Below, one piece after another: positions 41,098-48,096 of a stretch of 51,856 bases of DNA. Both the position numbers and the translations under genes were made by a program. The notes below the pieces were generated by a model. That model worked only from the letters and a program-made list of their open reading frames with translations. It ran no database searches and had not been told where the DNA came from. Position 1 is the stretch's first letter. Each line of letters starts with the position of its first letter. Source of the DNA: an uncultured Lachnospiraceae bacterium (GTDB lineage Bacteria; Bacillota; Clostridia; Lachnospirales; Lachnospiraceae); NCBI GenBank assembly GCA_937877165.1, contig CALEFO010000192.1, positions 1 to 51,856 of the forward strand, written 5' to 3'.

Positions 41098-43536
41098 TCA
41101 GCACCAATGCTGTGTTCTTGCGGAATGGTTGCTGCCGCCCGACCTGCTTCTTTTCTCCACAATTCCCCCTATTGCCAGAAGAATCGCCGCCGTGATGTAC
41201 GGAAGATTCCCCTCTCCTCCTGTATTGGGAAGCGTGACCTTTTCCTGCATGGGGTGCTCTCGTACATGAATCAGATACCGGACGCCGCTTTTCCCATTTG
41301 CCGCTCCGTCATAGCTGCAGTTCTTCCGGCTGCACGCATGCAGAAACTCCGTCTTCTCCGTAATGTCATCCGTAAGTGCTCCGCTGTCTGTCCGGTACAC
41401 ACCGACAATCACCGGAATATCCTGTTTCTTCGCAATAACAATTTGCCCATTTTCTTCCGAAAGCCCCTCCGGTACCGCAATCCTGTATCCGAGCTCCGGT
41501 TCCTCGTCCTGCTCTGACTCCGTATCATCCCCGCAGAGCCACCGGATGGACCTTGCATGCTCTCCGATCACACCCTCTCCGGTCGAATCTCCGGGTACCG
41601 TATCCGACAGATCTCCCAGATACTGTGTAGAATCCTCCAGAAGGATTTCCGGATGAAAGACATGAATCGTTCCTTCTTCCTGCAGAAAACGTTCGTCATA
41701 ATGTCCGCTTCGGATCGGTGTAATGCGGCAGGACAGCGTATAGGTTCCGCAAAAATCTGTCTCCTCCTTCTGCCACTGCCAGCTGCAGTTCTCCAGCTTC
41801 GCTCCTGCCGGAACATCCAGCGTCCCCGCTTTTTCCCCCTGCTCATCCTTCAATTCGTAGTGAAGGTCCACATATGCATTCTTCCTTCCATCGGCCCGGA
41901 ATGGTTCCGGAATATGTATAAGATCTTCAAGCTTCGCCGCATCCGGTACATAAACCCTGCGGTCCGTCATGCCAATCTTCCCGCGAAGCTGAAGATCCGC
42001 CCTGGGAACCGGATACAGGACTTCCGGCTCTTTCGCGGAAGAATCTGCATAAATGCCCGATGTATCACTGTTGGTTGGAATTTGATTGCCGCCGAAAATT
42101 GCCTGCGGCCTGATCGAAAAGGATAAGATAAGTTTCTTCCCCCGCGCGGATTCCTGTTTCGAATCTGATCCGGGGTGCGGGTCTTCTGATACATAATTGC
42201 CGGAATAATCAAAGCCCTTTGCTCTGACAGAGCTTTCTGTTGACGTGATGATAATGTGGTCTGTGATGTCCCGTGGCTCTGCCCAGTTTCCATCTCCCAG
42301 ATAATCCGAGGAATATGCGTACACCCTGGTTTCTTCCATCCGCTGGAACGGCCACAGAATTTCATCTCTTGCCTCCGCATCCGGTCCGAGGGAGCTGTCC
42401 GACATCCCAACCTGTGCAGCAAGATCCCGAAACACGGCAGACAATTCCGACGAGGTCTGGGCGGTGAAATAATACGTTTCCCTTGCTTCTCCCCGCGTCT
42501 TTCCAGGATCTGAAGAATCCTGCGCATTCGGCGTGTCCATGTCCTGTGCGTGCGGATTATTCGAAGTCACCAGATGCATCAGGCGATTTTCCAGCGCAAT
42601 GGCATTCTCGTTGGATGTATTCACGCCGCCGATTCCATAGTACGGTGCAATATAGTTTGCTTCGCTGTGTGGCGCATATACCGGCATTGCCTCCCCAGGG
42701 CTGCACCTTGCATATTGTTCAATACTCAGACCGAAAATCTCTATGCCGTTCTCTTTCAAGCGCTTCGCCGCTGCAAGCGTCCGGTTCGCTGTTGCCATAA
42801 CGAAGCCGTCATAGTCTTCATTGGCCGGAACTCCGTCCGTAAACAGAACTACAGCACGGCTGCGTCCGGAATCCGCTTCTCTATTCATGATTTCTTCCGC
42901 CAGCTCCATGGCGAGATCCATCCGGGTTCTTCCCCCCTTCTCCATTCCCCTGATCGTCGATTTCAGGGAGGAGGCTCCTTCCCTGTCTGCCCGCGTCAGA
43001 TGCATCCGGATTCCGGTATTGTCGGCGGAGCTGTACTGAATCAAGGCCACCCGGCTCTTTCTGTCCTCTGCTGCTTCCTCATTCTGCTCCGTCACCGCGT
43101 CCACAAAGGTGCAGGCTGCTGTTTTCAGTGCTTCCAGCCGGTCCGATGCTCCCGCACACGGAAGCCGCATGCTTCCCGACGTATCCATCAAAAGAACAAC
43201 GTCCACCGGAGAAGGCTCCGTTCGGGTTCTCCCGCTCACCCAGGATTCCAATTCAATCTGATAGGTCCCATCCCCATTATTCCGCAGCGTTTTGCAGACA
43301 TGCACGCCGCCATTTTCTGCAGACTGTGATATACTGTTTTCATCGGTTCCGGAGACAGCGGTTTCTCCGACCTCATATCCACGGAGTTCTTCCGTGTGTT
43401 CTTCCGCATTCACAGGAAGAGCAAGATTTCCTATTGATAATCCAAGGACAACAAGCCACGCAATCCATCTGCCTGTTCCCGCACGTACGGGCGTACTTCT
43501 TCTGAAAATTCTCTGAGCCATTCTGATTTTCTTCAT
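41098..43536 (-). CDS. VWA-domain pilus tip adhesin
   Basis: 812 residues from the ATG at 43536 (AGGAG 10 nt upstream). A signal peptide ends at LPVNAEEH. A von Willebrand factor A domain (about 105-370) has the MIDAS motif DTSGSM and TDGVPANEDYDG, so it should bind a metal and an extracellular ligand. Then follow Ig-like regions (about 420-730). The C-terminus has LPNTGGEG, a hydrophobic helix (YITAAILLAIGGIV) and KRSRSGG, a canonical sortase substrate. Being first in the operon with an A domain, it is the likely tip adhesin. It is followed by backbone pilin, sortase and accessory pilin. Confidence 0.92.
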   Translation of the reverse strand: MKKIRMAQRIFRRSTPVRAGTGRWIAWLVVLGLSIGNLALPVNAEEHTEELRGYEVGETAVSGTDENSISQSAENGGVHVCKTLRNNGDGTYQIELESWVSGRTRTEPSPVDVVLLMDTSGSMRLPCAGASDRLEALKTAACTFVDAVTEQNEEAAEDRKSRVALIQYSSADNTGIRMHLTRADREGASSLKSTIRGMEKGGRTRMDLAMELAEEIMNREADSGRSRAVVLFTDGVPANEDYDGFVMATANRTLAAAKRLKENGIEIFGLSIEQYARCSPGEAMPVYAPHSEANYIAPYYGIGGVNTSNENAIALENRLMHLVTSNNPHAQDMDTPNAQDSSDPGKTRGEARETYYFTAQTSSELSAVFRDLAAQVGMSDSSLGPDAEARDEILWPFQRMEETRVYAYSSDYLGDGNWAEPRDITDHIIITSTESSVRAKGFDYSGNYVSEDPHPGSDSKQESARGKKLILSFSIRPQAIFGGNQIPTNSDTSGIYADSSAKEPEVLYPVPRADLQLRGKIGMTDRRVYVPDAAKLEDLIHIPEPFRADGRKNAYVDLHYELKDEQGEKAGTLDVPAGAKLENCSWQWQKEETDFCGTYTLSCRITPIRSGHYDERFLQEEGTIHVFHPEILLEDSTQYLGDLSDTVPGDSTGEGVIGEHARSIRWLCGDDTESEQDEEPELGYRIAVPEGLSEENGQIVIAKKQDIPVIVGVYRTDSGALTDDITEKTEFLHACSRKNCSYDGAANGKSGVRYLIHVREHPMQEKVTLPNTGGEGNLPYITAAILLAIGGIVEKRSRSGGSNHSARTQHWC

Positions 43537-43674
43537 GACTGGTAACTCCTGTGAAATGATTTGAGAGATGCCCGGCATCCGCCGGTTTCAGATTTGACTG
43601 CACACGCCAGGATGCGCCTCCGGACAGAACATCCGGCGGAATCTCCGGAAGGGAAATTCCCGTGTGCATTTTCG

Positions 43675-43680
43675 ATTATA
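43675..43680 (-). promoter_or_regulatory. Perfect -10 box of the pilus operon
   Basis: TATAAT on the minus strand, followed by a leader of about 130 nt to the tip adhesin ATG. The position of the -35 (around 43698-43703, CTTTTC) fits consensus poorly, as expected for an activator-dependent promoter. Confidence 0.65.
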
Positions 43681-43712
43681 GAGAATTTTTTTCGGAAGAA
43701 AAGCGGTCTGGC

Positions 43713-43741
43713 ACGAATGGTGTTTTCCCGGCACGAAAGGA
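43713..43741 (-). promoter_or_regulatory. Pair of LytTR-type direct repeats
   Basis: On the minus strand TCCTTTCGT (43741-43733) and ACCATTCGT (43721-43713) each match the LytTR consensus [TA][AC][CA]GTTN[AG][TG] at eight of nine positions. They are 20 bp apart, two helical turns, and lie at about -45 and -65 relative to the pilus start point. The distal repeat also overlaps the ribosome site of the divergent LytTR gene. Confidence 0.6.
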
Positions 43742-43747
43742 TCTTTT

Positions 43748-44203
43748 ATGCAGAAAATCCGAATCCAGATTTCCAACCTGTCCCCCGGCGGCATCCGCCT
43801 TCTTTCAGACGCCGTTCTGCAGCTTGCGAGAAAGCTGGAAGGGGAGGTCCTGTTCGAACTGTGTGATACTTCCGGAAAAAGCATCCTTCTCCCTGTCTGT
43901 ACCGTCCGCATTCCTGTGGACGATCTCATCTGCATCACCGCCGACCGGCACTATGTTCTTTTCACCTGTACCGGTTCCGTTTTGCGTGTGCGTCTCCGAT
44001 TCCGGGATGCCGCTGCGCTTGTTCCCTCCGGTCAGTTTCTTGCCTGCGGCCGCGGCGTTCTCCTGAACATGGCTCACATTCGTGAAATCAGCAAAGAGGA
44101 ATTCGTTTTGTCCAACGGAAATATTTTTCCCATCAGCCGCAGGAAAAGGCGGGAGCTGCTCCAGGTCCTCCTGAGCTATCGGTCACTGCATACTGCACCG
44201 TGA
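43748..44203 (+). CDS. Single-domain LytTR DNA-binding regulator
   Basis: 151 residues. A short N-terminal part (1-45; KIRIQISNLSPGGIRLLSDA) is not a receiver domain. The LytTR domain (about 48-148) has VDDLICITADRHYVLFTC, then FLACGRGVLLNMAHIREIS and VLSNGNIFPISRRKRRELL, matching the family strand for strand. Without a receiver it cannot be switched by phosphorylation in the usual way. It is transcribed divergently from the pilus operon and is the obvious candidate regulator of it. AAAGGA is 7 nt from the ATG and overlaps the distal LytTR repeat, which could give autoregulation. Confidence 0.92.
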   Translation: MQKIRIQISNLSPGGIRLLSDAVLQLARKLEGEVLFELCDTSGKSILLPVCTVRIPVDDLICITADRHYVLFTCTGSVLRVRLRFRDAAALVPSGQFLACGRGVLLNMAHIREISKEEFVLSNGNIFPISRRKRRELLQVLLSYRSLHTAP

Positions 44204-44297
44204 TTTTCCAGCCTTCCTGACTTCCCGGAATTTCCGAATCAAACACTGTTTTGATATGCCGTATCCCCCCAATGCTTCCCTCCGGTCACGCAAAAAT

Positions 44298-44327
44298 CCC
44301 CTGCCGCAGACTGTTCTGCAGCAGGGG
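44298..44327. terminator. Bidirectional terminator between lytTR gene and cyclophilin gene
   Basis: CCCCTGC (44298-44304) pairs with GCAGGGG (44321-44327), with an inner GCAGA/TCTGC stem. Minus strand continues with ATTTTTG, plus strand with ACCTTTCTGTTTC. The rest of the 275-nt gap shows no gene. Confidence 0.8.
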
Positions 44328-44478
44328 ACCTTTCTGTTTCTCTCTGTCTTTCCTCACAGCGGGGCCATCCGACCGTTGACTGCATAGCGGAATCTGCTGA
44401 ACAGATACCTGCGGTCACATTGCCCGGACACACAGGAATAACCGCCTGCCGGATGTGAAGAAAACCACTTCAAACGAC

Positions 44479-44970
44479 TCAGTCTTCAGTCACTTCAATC
44501 GTACGGATGACCTGCGGCTCCCACGGAGCATCACTCCAGTTGGTCTTCACATCCGCGATCTCATCCAGCACGTCCAGACCTTCTGTAATCTTGCCGAAGG
44601 CCGCGTACTGTCCGTCCAGATGCGGCGCATCCTGGTGCATGATGAAGAACTGGGATCCTGCGGAGTCCGGGTCCATTGCACGTGCCATGGACAGAACGCC
44701 TCTTGTGTGTTTCAGATCATTCGGGACACCGTTCGCCGCGAACTCGCCCTTAATGCTGTATCCCGGGCCGCCGGTTCCATTTCCGTCCGGATCGCCGCCC
44801 TGAATCATAAAGCCCTTGATGATGCGGTGAAAGGTCAGTCCATCATAGAACTTCTCATCACAGAGCTTTTTGAAATTGTCCACCGTGATCGGCGCAATTT
44901 CCGGGTAAAGCTCTCCCTTCATGACGCCGCCGTTTTCCATGGTAATCGTTACTGTGTAGGTCTTTGCCAT
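44479..44970 (-). CDS. Cyclophilin-type peptidyl-prolyl cis-trans isomerase
   Basis: 163 residues from the ATG at 44970 (AAGGAGG 7 nt upstream). The catalytic block is FHRIIKGFMIQGGDP, then GSQFFIMHQDAPHLDGQYAAFGKI with the conserved Gln/Phe/Trp-like pocket; the family Trp near the C-terminal side is replaced. No signal peptide, so cytoplasmic. It catalyses proline isomerisation in folding proteins. It lies about 100 nt after proA on the same strand. A longer frame to 45039 has no ribosome site. Confidence 0.95.
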   Translation of the reverse strand: MAKTYTVTITMENGGVMKGELYPEIAPITVDNFKKLCDEKFYDGLTFHRIIKGFMIQGGDPDGNGTGGPGYSIKGEFAANGVPNDLKHTRGVLSMARAMDPDSAGSQFFIMHQDAPHLDGQYAAFGKITEGLDVLDEIADVKTNWSDAPWEPQVIRTIEVTED

Positions 44971-45077
44971 TTCTGTATCCTCCTTAAAAAACGTACCTGC
45001 TTCCTGCATTCCGAAATTTCCAGCCGGGAATTTTGCCACAGCCCAGGCTGCCGCTTCGCATCTGGAGCTGCCGCCGT

Positions 45078-46463
45078 TTACAAATCCCTGTGGTGGAACT
45101 GTTTCTTGCCCGATGCATAGTCTGCCACAATCTGACCGCCTCCGACAAGGCGGTATTTGTAGGTAACAAGGCCGTCCAGTCCAACCGGTCCCCTCGCGTG
45201 AAGCTTACCGGTGCTGATGCCGACCTCTGCCCCGAACCCATAGCGGTAGCCGTCTGCAAACCGTGTCGAACAGTTCCGGTATACTCCGGCGCTGTCCACC
45301 ATCTGCATGAAATACTCCGCTGCTGCATCATCCTCCGTCAGAATGCAGTCCGTGTGGTGGGAGCCGAAGGAATTGATGTGCTCCACGGCTTCCCGCACAT
45401 TCTCCACCAGCCGGATGGAGATCACAAGATCATTGTATTCCGTTGCAAAGTCTTCCTCGTCCATAATATCTTCCGGAGCAATCCGTGGACGCTTTGCGCT
45501 TTCTTCCGTCGCATGGTTTGTTTCTGCATCCTCCCCCGGATTTGCAGCCGCCCTCCATAAGCCCGTATCTGCAGCCCTTTCCAGAAGCTCTGCGGCTTCC
45601 TTTGTTCCACGGAGCCGGACACCGGCCTTTGCAAGAGCAGACGCTGCCTTCGGAAGAAATTTTCCTGCAATTTGCCGGTTCACAAGGAGCGTTTCCACGG
45701 CATTGCAGGCTGCCGGATACTGTGTCTTCGCATCCACAATGACAGGGATGGCTTTCTCCGGGTCCGCCTTTTCATCTGCGTAAATATGGCAGATTCCGCT
45801 CGAATGCCCCATAACTGGAATTTTCGTATGCTCCATGATATAGCGGACAAAACGGTTGGAGCCTCTCGGAATCAAAAGGTCCACATCCTGATCACAGGCA
45901 AGAAGCTCATCAATCTCGCTGTGCTGCTGCGCCTGAAACAGACTGTGCTCCGGAAGTCCCGCTTCCAGAACTGCCTTCTGAATGATTTCAAATAAAGCGC
46001 GGTTGGTTCCTGCCGTCTCCTTCCCACCCTTTAAAATCGCACAGTTGCCGCTCTTGATGCACAAGGACGCGACCTGCACCATCGCGTCCGGCCTCGCCTC
46101 GAAAATCACGCCGATCACGCCGATCGGAACCGTGACTCTTCGGAGCACAAGACCCTCATCCAGCTCACGCTCCAGAAGGACTTGTCCGACCGGATCGTCC
46201 AGCTTCTCCAGCTCGCGAAGGCCGGCAATACTGTCCCGCATCTTCACGGCATCGTATTTCAGCCTTTTCTGAATTGCCGGAGCAATGCCTTCTTCCATGG
46301 CCTCCTGCAAATCCAGCGCATTTGCCTGGAAAATTTCCACCTGATGCTTTTCCAGTTCCTTTGCAATATTCTCCAGCGCGGCATTTCTCTGTTCGATAGG
46401 CGCTGCCGCAAGGTGCGGTGCCGCAAGCTTCATTCTGCGCGCTTCTTCACGGATGCTGCTCAT
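45078..46463 (-). CDS. proA: Glutamate-5-semialdehyde dehydrogenase (gamma-glutamyl phosphate reductase)
   Basis: 461 residues against a usual 415-420. It reduces gamma-glutamyl phosphate to glutamate semialdehyde in proline biosynthesis. The catalytic Cys is in YPAACNAVETLL; LIPRGSNRFVRYI and AVEHINSFGSHHTDCIL are typical. The extra length is a hydrophilic insert of about 35-40 residues (around 290-330; ERAADTGLWRAAANPGEDAE, then Lys/Arg) just before the family's ATEYND block, probably a surface loop. proB, the partner kinase, is not in the window. It starts 51 nt after the prolyl-tRNA-editing gene, making a proline-linked pair. Confidence 0.94.
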   Translation of the reverse strand: MSSIREEARRMKLAAPHLAAAPIEQRNAALENIAKELEKHQVEIFQANALDLQEAMEEGIAPAIQKRLKYDAVKMRDSIAGLRELEKLDDPVGQVLLERELDEGLVLRRVTVPIGVIGVIFEARPDAMVQVASLCIKSGNCAILKGGKETAGTNRALFEIIQKAVLEAGLPEHSLFQAQQHSEIDELLACDQDVDLLIPRGSNRFVRYIMEHTKIPVMGHSSGICHIYADEKADPEKAIPVIVDAKTQYPAACNAVETLLVNRQIAGKFLPKAASALAKAGVRLRGTKEAAELLERAADTGLWRAAANPGEDAETNHATEESAKRPRIAPEDIMDEEDFATEYNDLVISIRLVENVREAVEHINSFGSHHTDCILTEDDAAAEYFMQMVDSAGVYRNCSTRFADGYRYGFGAEVGISTGKLHARGPVGLDGLVTYKYRLVGGGQIVADYASGKKQFHHRDL

Positions 46464-46514
46464 ATGCGCTCCTCATACTTTCCCGGACAATCATCCTGGT
46501 CCAGAACTGCGTTC

Positions 46515-47087
46515 TCACTGCCGGATTCCCGGCTGCTCTTCTCCCACCAGCTTTACCAGAATCGGCTCGTGATGAACCGCTGGAAGGAATTTCTCCATGA
46601 CATCCTTCACCTTCATTTTCAGACTTGACGTATTGACACACGGATGGCACCCAAGATATTCTCCCTTCAGCACATCCTCATCCATCAGGAGCTGCACCTG
46701 ATTGTCGTGATCATTCATCAGGCCCATCACGCTGACGGAGCCCGGACAGATATCCAAATACTCCAGCATCTTTTCCGGCGAACCGAAGGAAAGACGTGCC
46801 GATCCAATCTGGGCGGACAGCTCCTTTGTCTTGAAGACCTTATCCCCCGGCATCATCAGGAGATAAAACCTGGTCTGCTGCCGATTGCACAGGAACAGAT
46901 TCTTGCACACCAGACAGTCCAGAATCGCATCAATATCGTGGCAGGCCTCCATGGTATCCGCATGTCCGTGATCTGTTCGCTGATATCGGATTCCAAGAGC
47001 GTCCAGTAAATCATAAACCCGGATTTCCTTCGCCTCGCGGCCCTCCGTCTTTTCCGGTCTTCCTTCATATAAAGTAAGATTCTGCAT
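46515..47087 (-). CDS. Prolyl-tRNA editing protein (YbaK/ProX-type deacylase)
   Basis: 190 residues. YQRTDHGHADTMEACHDID, CKNLFLCNRQQTRFYLLMMPGDK and the conserved Lys region VFKTKELSAQIGSARLSFGS are the marks of the YbaK/ProXp family. CPGSVSVMGLMNDHDNQVQ is diagnostic of the ProXp-ala/PrdX branch, which hydrolyses alanine mischarged on tRNA-Pro. It acts in the cytoplasm in translational quality control. Its neighbour proA makes proline, a sensible pairing. A perfect TATAAT lies upstream (47201-47206 on the plus strand reading). Confidence 0.92.
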   Translation of the reverse strand: MQNLTLYEGRPEKTEGREAKEIRVYDLLDALGIRYQRTDHGHADTMEACHDIDAILDCLVCKNLFLCNRQQTRFYLLMMPGDKVFKTKELSAQIGSARLSFGSPEKMLEYLDICPGSVSVMGLMNDHDNQVQLLMDEDVLKGEYLGCHPCVNTSSLKMKVKDVMEKFLPAVHHEPILVKLVGEEQPGIRQ

Positions 47088-47200
47088 TTTCTTTTCTCCC
47101 GCTCCAGCCCATTTTCTTTCGGACCTGTATCCGTTTTAAACGCCGCTCTGCCGTATATATCAAAAAAGACCATGCCCGGCAGCTTCCGGACACAGTCCAC

Positions 47201-47228
47201 ATTATACACGTTCCTTATGAATTGAAAA
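47201..47228 (-). promoter_or_regulatory. Promoter of the prolyl-tRNA editing/proA genes
   Basis: Minus strand: TTTTCA (47228-47223), 16-nt spacer, TATAAT (47206-47201). The -10 is perfect and the -35 matches four of six positions. It predicts a leader of about 107 nt. Confidence 0.6.
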
Positions 47229-47248
47229 CGCTGACAGCATAGATTGGA

Positions 47249-47521
47249 TTATCTTCCGAAGTGGAAAAAGCCTTTCTTTGCCTCCGGCTCTCCGACTGCA
47301 ACCGAAAGAATTCTGTATCCAAGAGGATCCACCGCCGCATGAAGCTCATGCTCCAGCATCGGCTTCGGAAGCTCCTTTTCCAAAAGAAACTTCGCTTCTC
47401 CCTTTCCCGCAGAGGCAGAAACCTTCTTTGCCTCCGGGAACTGCTTCCGGATGGCATCTCCAACATGGGCCTCACACATGCCGCACATCATTCCATCAAT
47501 TCCAACTGTAACCTGTACCAT
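47249..47521 (-). CDS. Heavy-metal-associated (HMA) domain metallochaperone-like protein
   Basis: 90 residues from the ATG at 47521, which has GGAAGGAG upstream. The metal site is GMMCGMCEAHV, a CxxC within the HMA fold (first 65 residues), followed by ELHAAVDPLGY and a short tail ending KKGFFHFGR. It probably binds Cu(I), or another soft metal, in the cytoplasm. It follows the feo genes after about 100 nt on the same strand, so it may be co-expressed with iron uptake, though no copper ATPase is near. Confidence 0.88.
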   Translation of the reverse strand: MVQVTVGIDGMMCGMCEAHVGDAIRKQFPEAKKVSASAGKGEAKFLLEKELPKPMLEHELHAAVDPLGYRILSVAVGEPEAKKGFFHFGR

Positions 47522-47625
47522 TCTGCTCCTTCCCGGCAGCATTGCCTATACCGGTTCCGTCCTGTTACAGACACTGCTCAGGCTGCGTAGTTTGCCTGCT
47601 AACACCTTTTCAGAACGCCGGCCAT

Positions 47626-47817
47626 TCATCCGTGCTTCTTCAGTTTAAACCGGTCCGGCACATTGGCTGTGCAGCTTCCGCCTTGTGAAGAGCAGCCCGT
47701 GCAGCCAGAGCAGTTGCTGATACCATTCTTCTTATTTAATACAAGTCTGCGGATGCACAAAGCACAGATCAGGAGAATGACCGCAAGCACAACGATATCT
47801 ACCACCATTCCTGTCAT
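47626..47817 (-). CDS. FeoB-associated Cys-rich membrane protein
   Basis: 63 residues: an N-terminal transmembrane helix (VVDIVVLAVILLICALCI), a basic segment (RRLVLNKKNG) and a Cys cluster CSGCTGCSSQGGSC. This is the FeoB-associated Cys-rich protein found beside feoB in anaerobes, thought to bind iron or act redox-wise at the membrane. GGAAGGAGG is 6-7 nt from the ATG, which overlaps the stop of the preceding small gene by 4 nt. Confidence 0.9.
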   Translation of the reverse strand: MTGMVVDIVVLAVILLICALCIRRLVLNKKNGISNCSGCTGCSSQGGSCTANVPDRFKLKKHG

Positions 47818-47978
47818 GACTGACCTCCTTCCTTTCGCTCATCCTGACGATCCTGCGTATCCCGATGTGCCGGTGTCTTGAAAAATCCGATGACAATCCG
47901 GATTCCGAACACGAACAGAATTGCAAGAACAATCAGAATAATGATATCTGCCTGATTGATAGGGACATTGATTTTCAT
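47814..47978 (-). CDS. 54-residue single-span membrane protein of the feo cluster
   Basis: Begins MKINVPINQADIIILIVLAI, a transmembrane helix (about 11-33), then a charged tail TPAHRDTQDRQDERKEGGQS. GCGGAG is 7 nt from the ATG at 47978, carried by a partial copy of the dispersed repeat. The stop overlaps the Cys-rich protein start (ATGA). Topology resembles the Cys-rich partner but without any Cys, so it may be a paralogue that lost its cluster or a separate FeoB accessory subunit. No family is recognised. Confidence 0.75.
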   Translation of the reverse strand: MKINVPINQADIIILIVLAILFVFGIRIVIGFFKTPAHRDTQDRQDERKEGGQS

Positions 47979-47986
47979 TTTTTCTA

Positions 47987-48003
47987 CTCCGCTGATGCAA
48001 GAT
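47987..48003 (-). repeat. Partial copy F of the RBS-bearing repeat
   Basis: ATCTTGCATCAGCGGAG on the coding strand resembles ATTTTGCCTCAGCGAGG of copies A and B at 13 of 17 positions, and again stands directly before a start codon (47978). Confidence 0.4.
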
Positions 48004-48035
48004 GCACCTGCAGGCAGTCAGCCTTCAGGTGCATC
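48001..48035 (-). terminator. Hairpin after feoB
   Basis: GATGCACCTG (48001-48010) pairs perfectly with CAGGTGCATC (48026-48035). No T tract on the minus strand, so probably partial termination or stabilisation between feoB and the two small genes. Confidence 0.6.
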
Positions 48036-48096
48036 TCTTCTCTTAATCTTTGTTCTGGTTCTTCCGTCATAGGAAGGCACCCGGACCTTTTTTCAC

